From Tessaracoccus flavescens (GTDB taxonomy: Bacteria > Actinomycetota > Actinomycetes > Propionibacteriales > Propionibacteriaceae), in NCBI GenBank assembly GCA_020741375.1, contig DYZF01000237.1, positions 1 to 16,199 of the forward strand: a stretch of DNA of 16,199 nucleotides, read 5' to 3'. Of the stretch, positions 15,265 to 16,199 are shown piece by piece. Position 1 is the first letter of the stretch, and each line of letters begins with the position of its first letter. Under the pieces are notes generated by a model. The model worked only from the letters and a program-made list of their open reading frames with translations. It made no database searches and was not told the DNA's origin. The position numbers and the translations under genes are program-made.

Positions 15265-16199
15265 TCATCACCTGACTCACATGACGCTTTCGGGGCCAAT
15301 TCTTGGCTGATCGACGAAATGCGGGACGCCTATGAGGCGGATCCCCAGTCGGTCGACGCCAGCTGGCGCGAGTTCTTTGGCGGTAACGGCGCCGCCACGT
15401 CTGAGCCCTCCAAGGCGGCCTCCCCGCCCACGCCCCCGTCGGCGAACAAGACCGAACAGCCGGCGCCCAAGGCCGAGGCCACGAAGGCGGCCGAGAAGGC
15501 TGAGCCCAAGGCTTCCGAGCCCGCCAAGGCCGCCCCCAGGCCGGAGAGCGCCCCGGCCAAGCCGGCGGCGAAGGCTGAGCCGGCGAAGGCGGAGGGCGCT
15601 CCGTCGAAGAAGCAGGTGGAGTCGGTCAAGCAGGGTGGCGAAGCCCCGCACAACCCGGGCACAGGCGCGGGCCTCTCGGCCAACGCCCCGAACCCGGCGC
15701 TGCGTCCCGAGCCCACCTCCAGCGAGCCCAAGTACACCGTGCTTCGTGGCGCTCCCATGCGCACCGCGAAGAACATGGAGACGTCGCTGACCGTCCCCAC
15801 GGCCACGTCGGTGCGTTCCGTGCCGATGAAGCTGGTCATCGATCAGCGCACCGTCATCAACAACTTCCTGCGCACCTCCAAGGGTGGCAAGGTCTCGTTC
15901 ACCCACATCATCGGCTTCGCGATGGTGCAGGCGCTCAAGGCGCTGCCGGAGATGAACAACGCCTACGACGTCGTCGACGGCAAGCCCAACCTGATCGAGA
16001 ACCCTGCGATCAACCTCGGCATCGCCATTGACGTGAAGAAGGGCGACACCCGTCAACTCCTGGTGCCCAACATCAAGGGCTGCGAGAACCTCAACTTCTT
16101 CCAGTTCTGGTCCGCCTACGAGACCGTAGTCAAGAAGACTCGCGACGGCGATCTTCAGGTGTCGGACTTCGCCGGCACCACGGCGTCGCTGACCAACCC
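15262..16199 (+). CDS. kgd: Multifunctional 2-oxoglutarate dehydrogenase E2-E1 fusion (Kgd/OdhA type), N-terminal part
   Basis: First 312 residues of the fused TCA-cycle enzyme that carries succinyltransferase (E2) and 2-oxoglutarate dehydrogenase (E1) activity in actinobacteria. Residues 9-40 (AFGANSWLIDEMRDAYEADPQSVDASWREFF) are the E1 N-terminal segment; 43-150 is a flexible Ala/Pro/Lys/Glu linker with repeated AKAEP-like units; from about 155 the E2 acyltransferase core begins (LTVPTATSVRSVPMKLVIDQR, SFTHIIGFAMVQALKALPEMN, NLGIAIDVKKGDTRQLLVPNIKG). No lipoyl domain is present, as expected for this fusion, which borrows lipoyl groups from the pyruvate dehydrogenase E2. The thiamine-binding E1 part lies beyond the right edge. 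Confidence 0.93.
   Translation, partial: MSSPDSHDAFGANSWLIDEMRDAYEADPQSVDASWREFFGGNGAATSEPSKAASPPTPPSANKTEQPAPKAEATKAAEKAEPKASEPAKAAPRPESAPAKPAAKAEPAKAEGAPSKKQVESVKQGGEAPHNPGTGAGLSANAPNPALRPEPTSSEPKYTVLRGAPMRTAKNMETSLTVPTATSVRSVPMKLVIDQRTVINNFLRTSKGGKVSFTHIIGFAMVQALKALPEMNNAYDVVDGKPNLIENPAINLGIAIDVKKGDTRQLLVPNIKGCENLNFFQFWSAYETVVKKTRDGDLQVSDFAGTTASLTN

Noticed and set aside
15277..16056. 259-residue minus-strand frame opposite kgd
   Set aside because: Low-complexity Gly/Leu/Arg translation of the reverse of the Ala/Pro/Lys linker of kgd; no support as a gene.

Overview
The window comes from a high-GC Gram-positive actinobacterium. The evidence is the GC-rich codon third positions, the frequent GTG and TTG starts, the fused E2-E1 type 2-oxoglutarate dehydrogenase (Kgd/OdhA), a Rho with a long Arg/Asn/Gln-rich insertion, an ATP synthase delta subunit of about 265 residues, and a gene order lysA-hom-thrB-rho-rpmE-prfA-prmC-tsaC-wecA-atp. 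The same order, with argS and thrC added, is known from Mycobacterium tuberculosis. A member of the Propionibacteriales is my best guess, from the general look of the proteins only.

Positions 1-7634, minus strand: one tightly packed unit read from right to left. It runs prfA (RF1), prmC (RF methylase), tsaC/sua5 (tRNA t6A synthesis), wecA-like glycosyl-phosphate transferase, an AtpI-like membrane protein, an AtpZ-like small membrane protein, then atpB-atpE-atpF-atpH-atpA of the F1Fo ATP synthase. atpA is cut by the left edge. Most junctions overlap or are under 20 bp, and I see no terminator inside, so the unit is probably co-transcribed at least in part.

Positions 7635-10032, minus strand: rpmE (zinc-ribbon L31), closed by a textbook Rho-independent terminator that sits directly in front of prfA, and rho, preceded by a 215-bp leader/promoter region and followed by a strong stem-loop without a U-tract.

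Positions 10033-13652, minus strand: lysA-hom-thrB, the diaminopimelate-to-lysine step and two homoserine/threonine steps, joined by a 4-bp overlap and a zero-gap junction. thrC is absent between hom and thrB, as in Corynebacterium.

Positions 13653-16199, plus strand: a divergent block of tRNA-Arg(CCG), then a GT87/DUF2029 membrane glycosyltransferase only 37 bp downstream, then the 5' part of kgd (cut by the right edge). The kgd leader has an 18-bp perfect palindrome and a cUUCGg hairpin wedged between the Shine-Dalgarno sequence and the ATG.

The genes are largely conserved housekeeping functions: translation termination, tRNA modification, cell-wall glycan priming, energy conservation, aspartate-family amino acids and the TCA cycle. 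I found no mobile element, CRISPR array, toxin-antitoxin pair or defence system. The less ordinary signals are in the intergenic regulatory structures.
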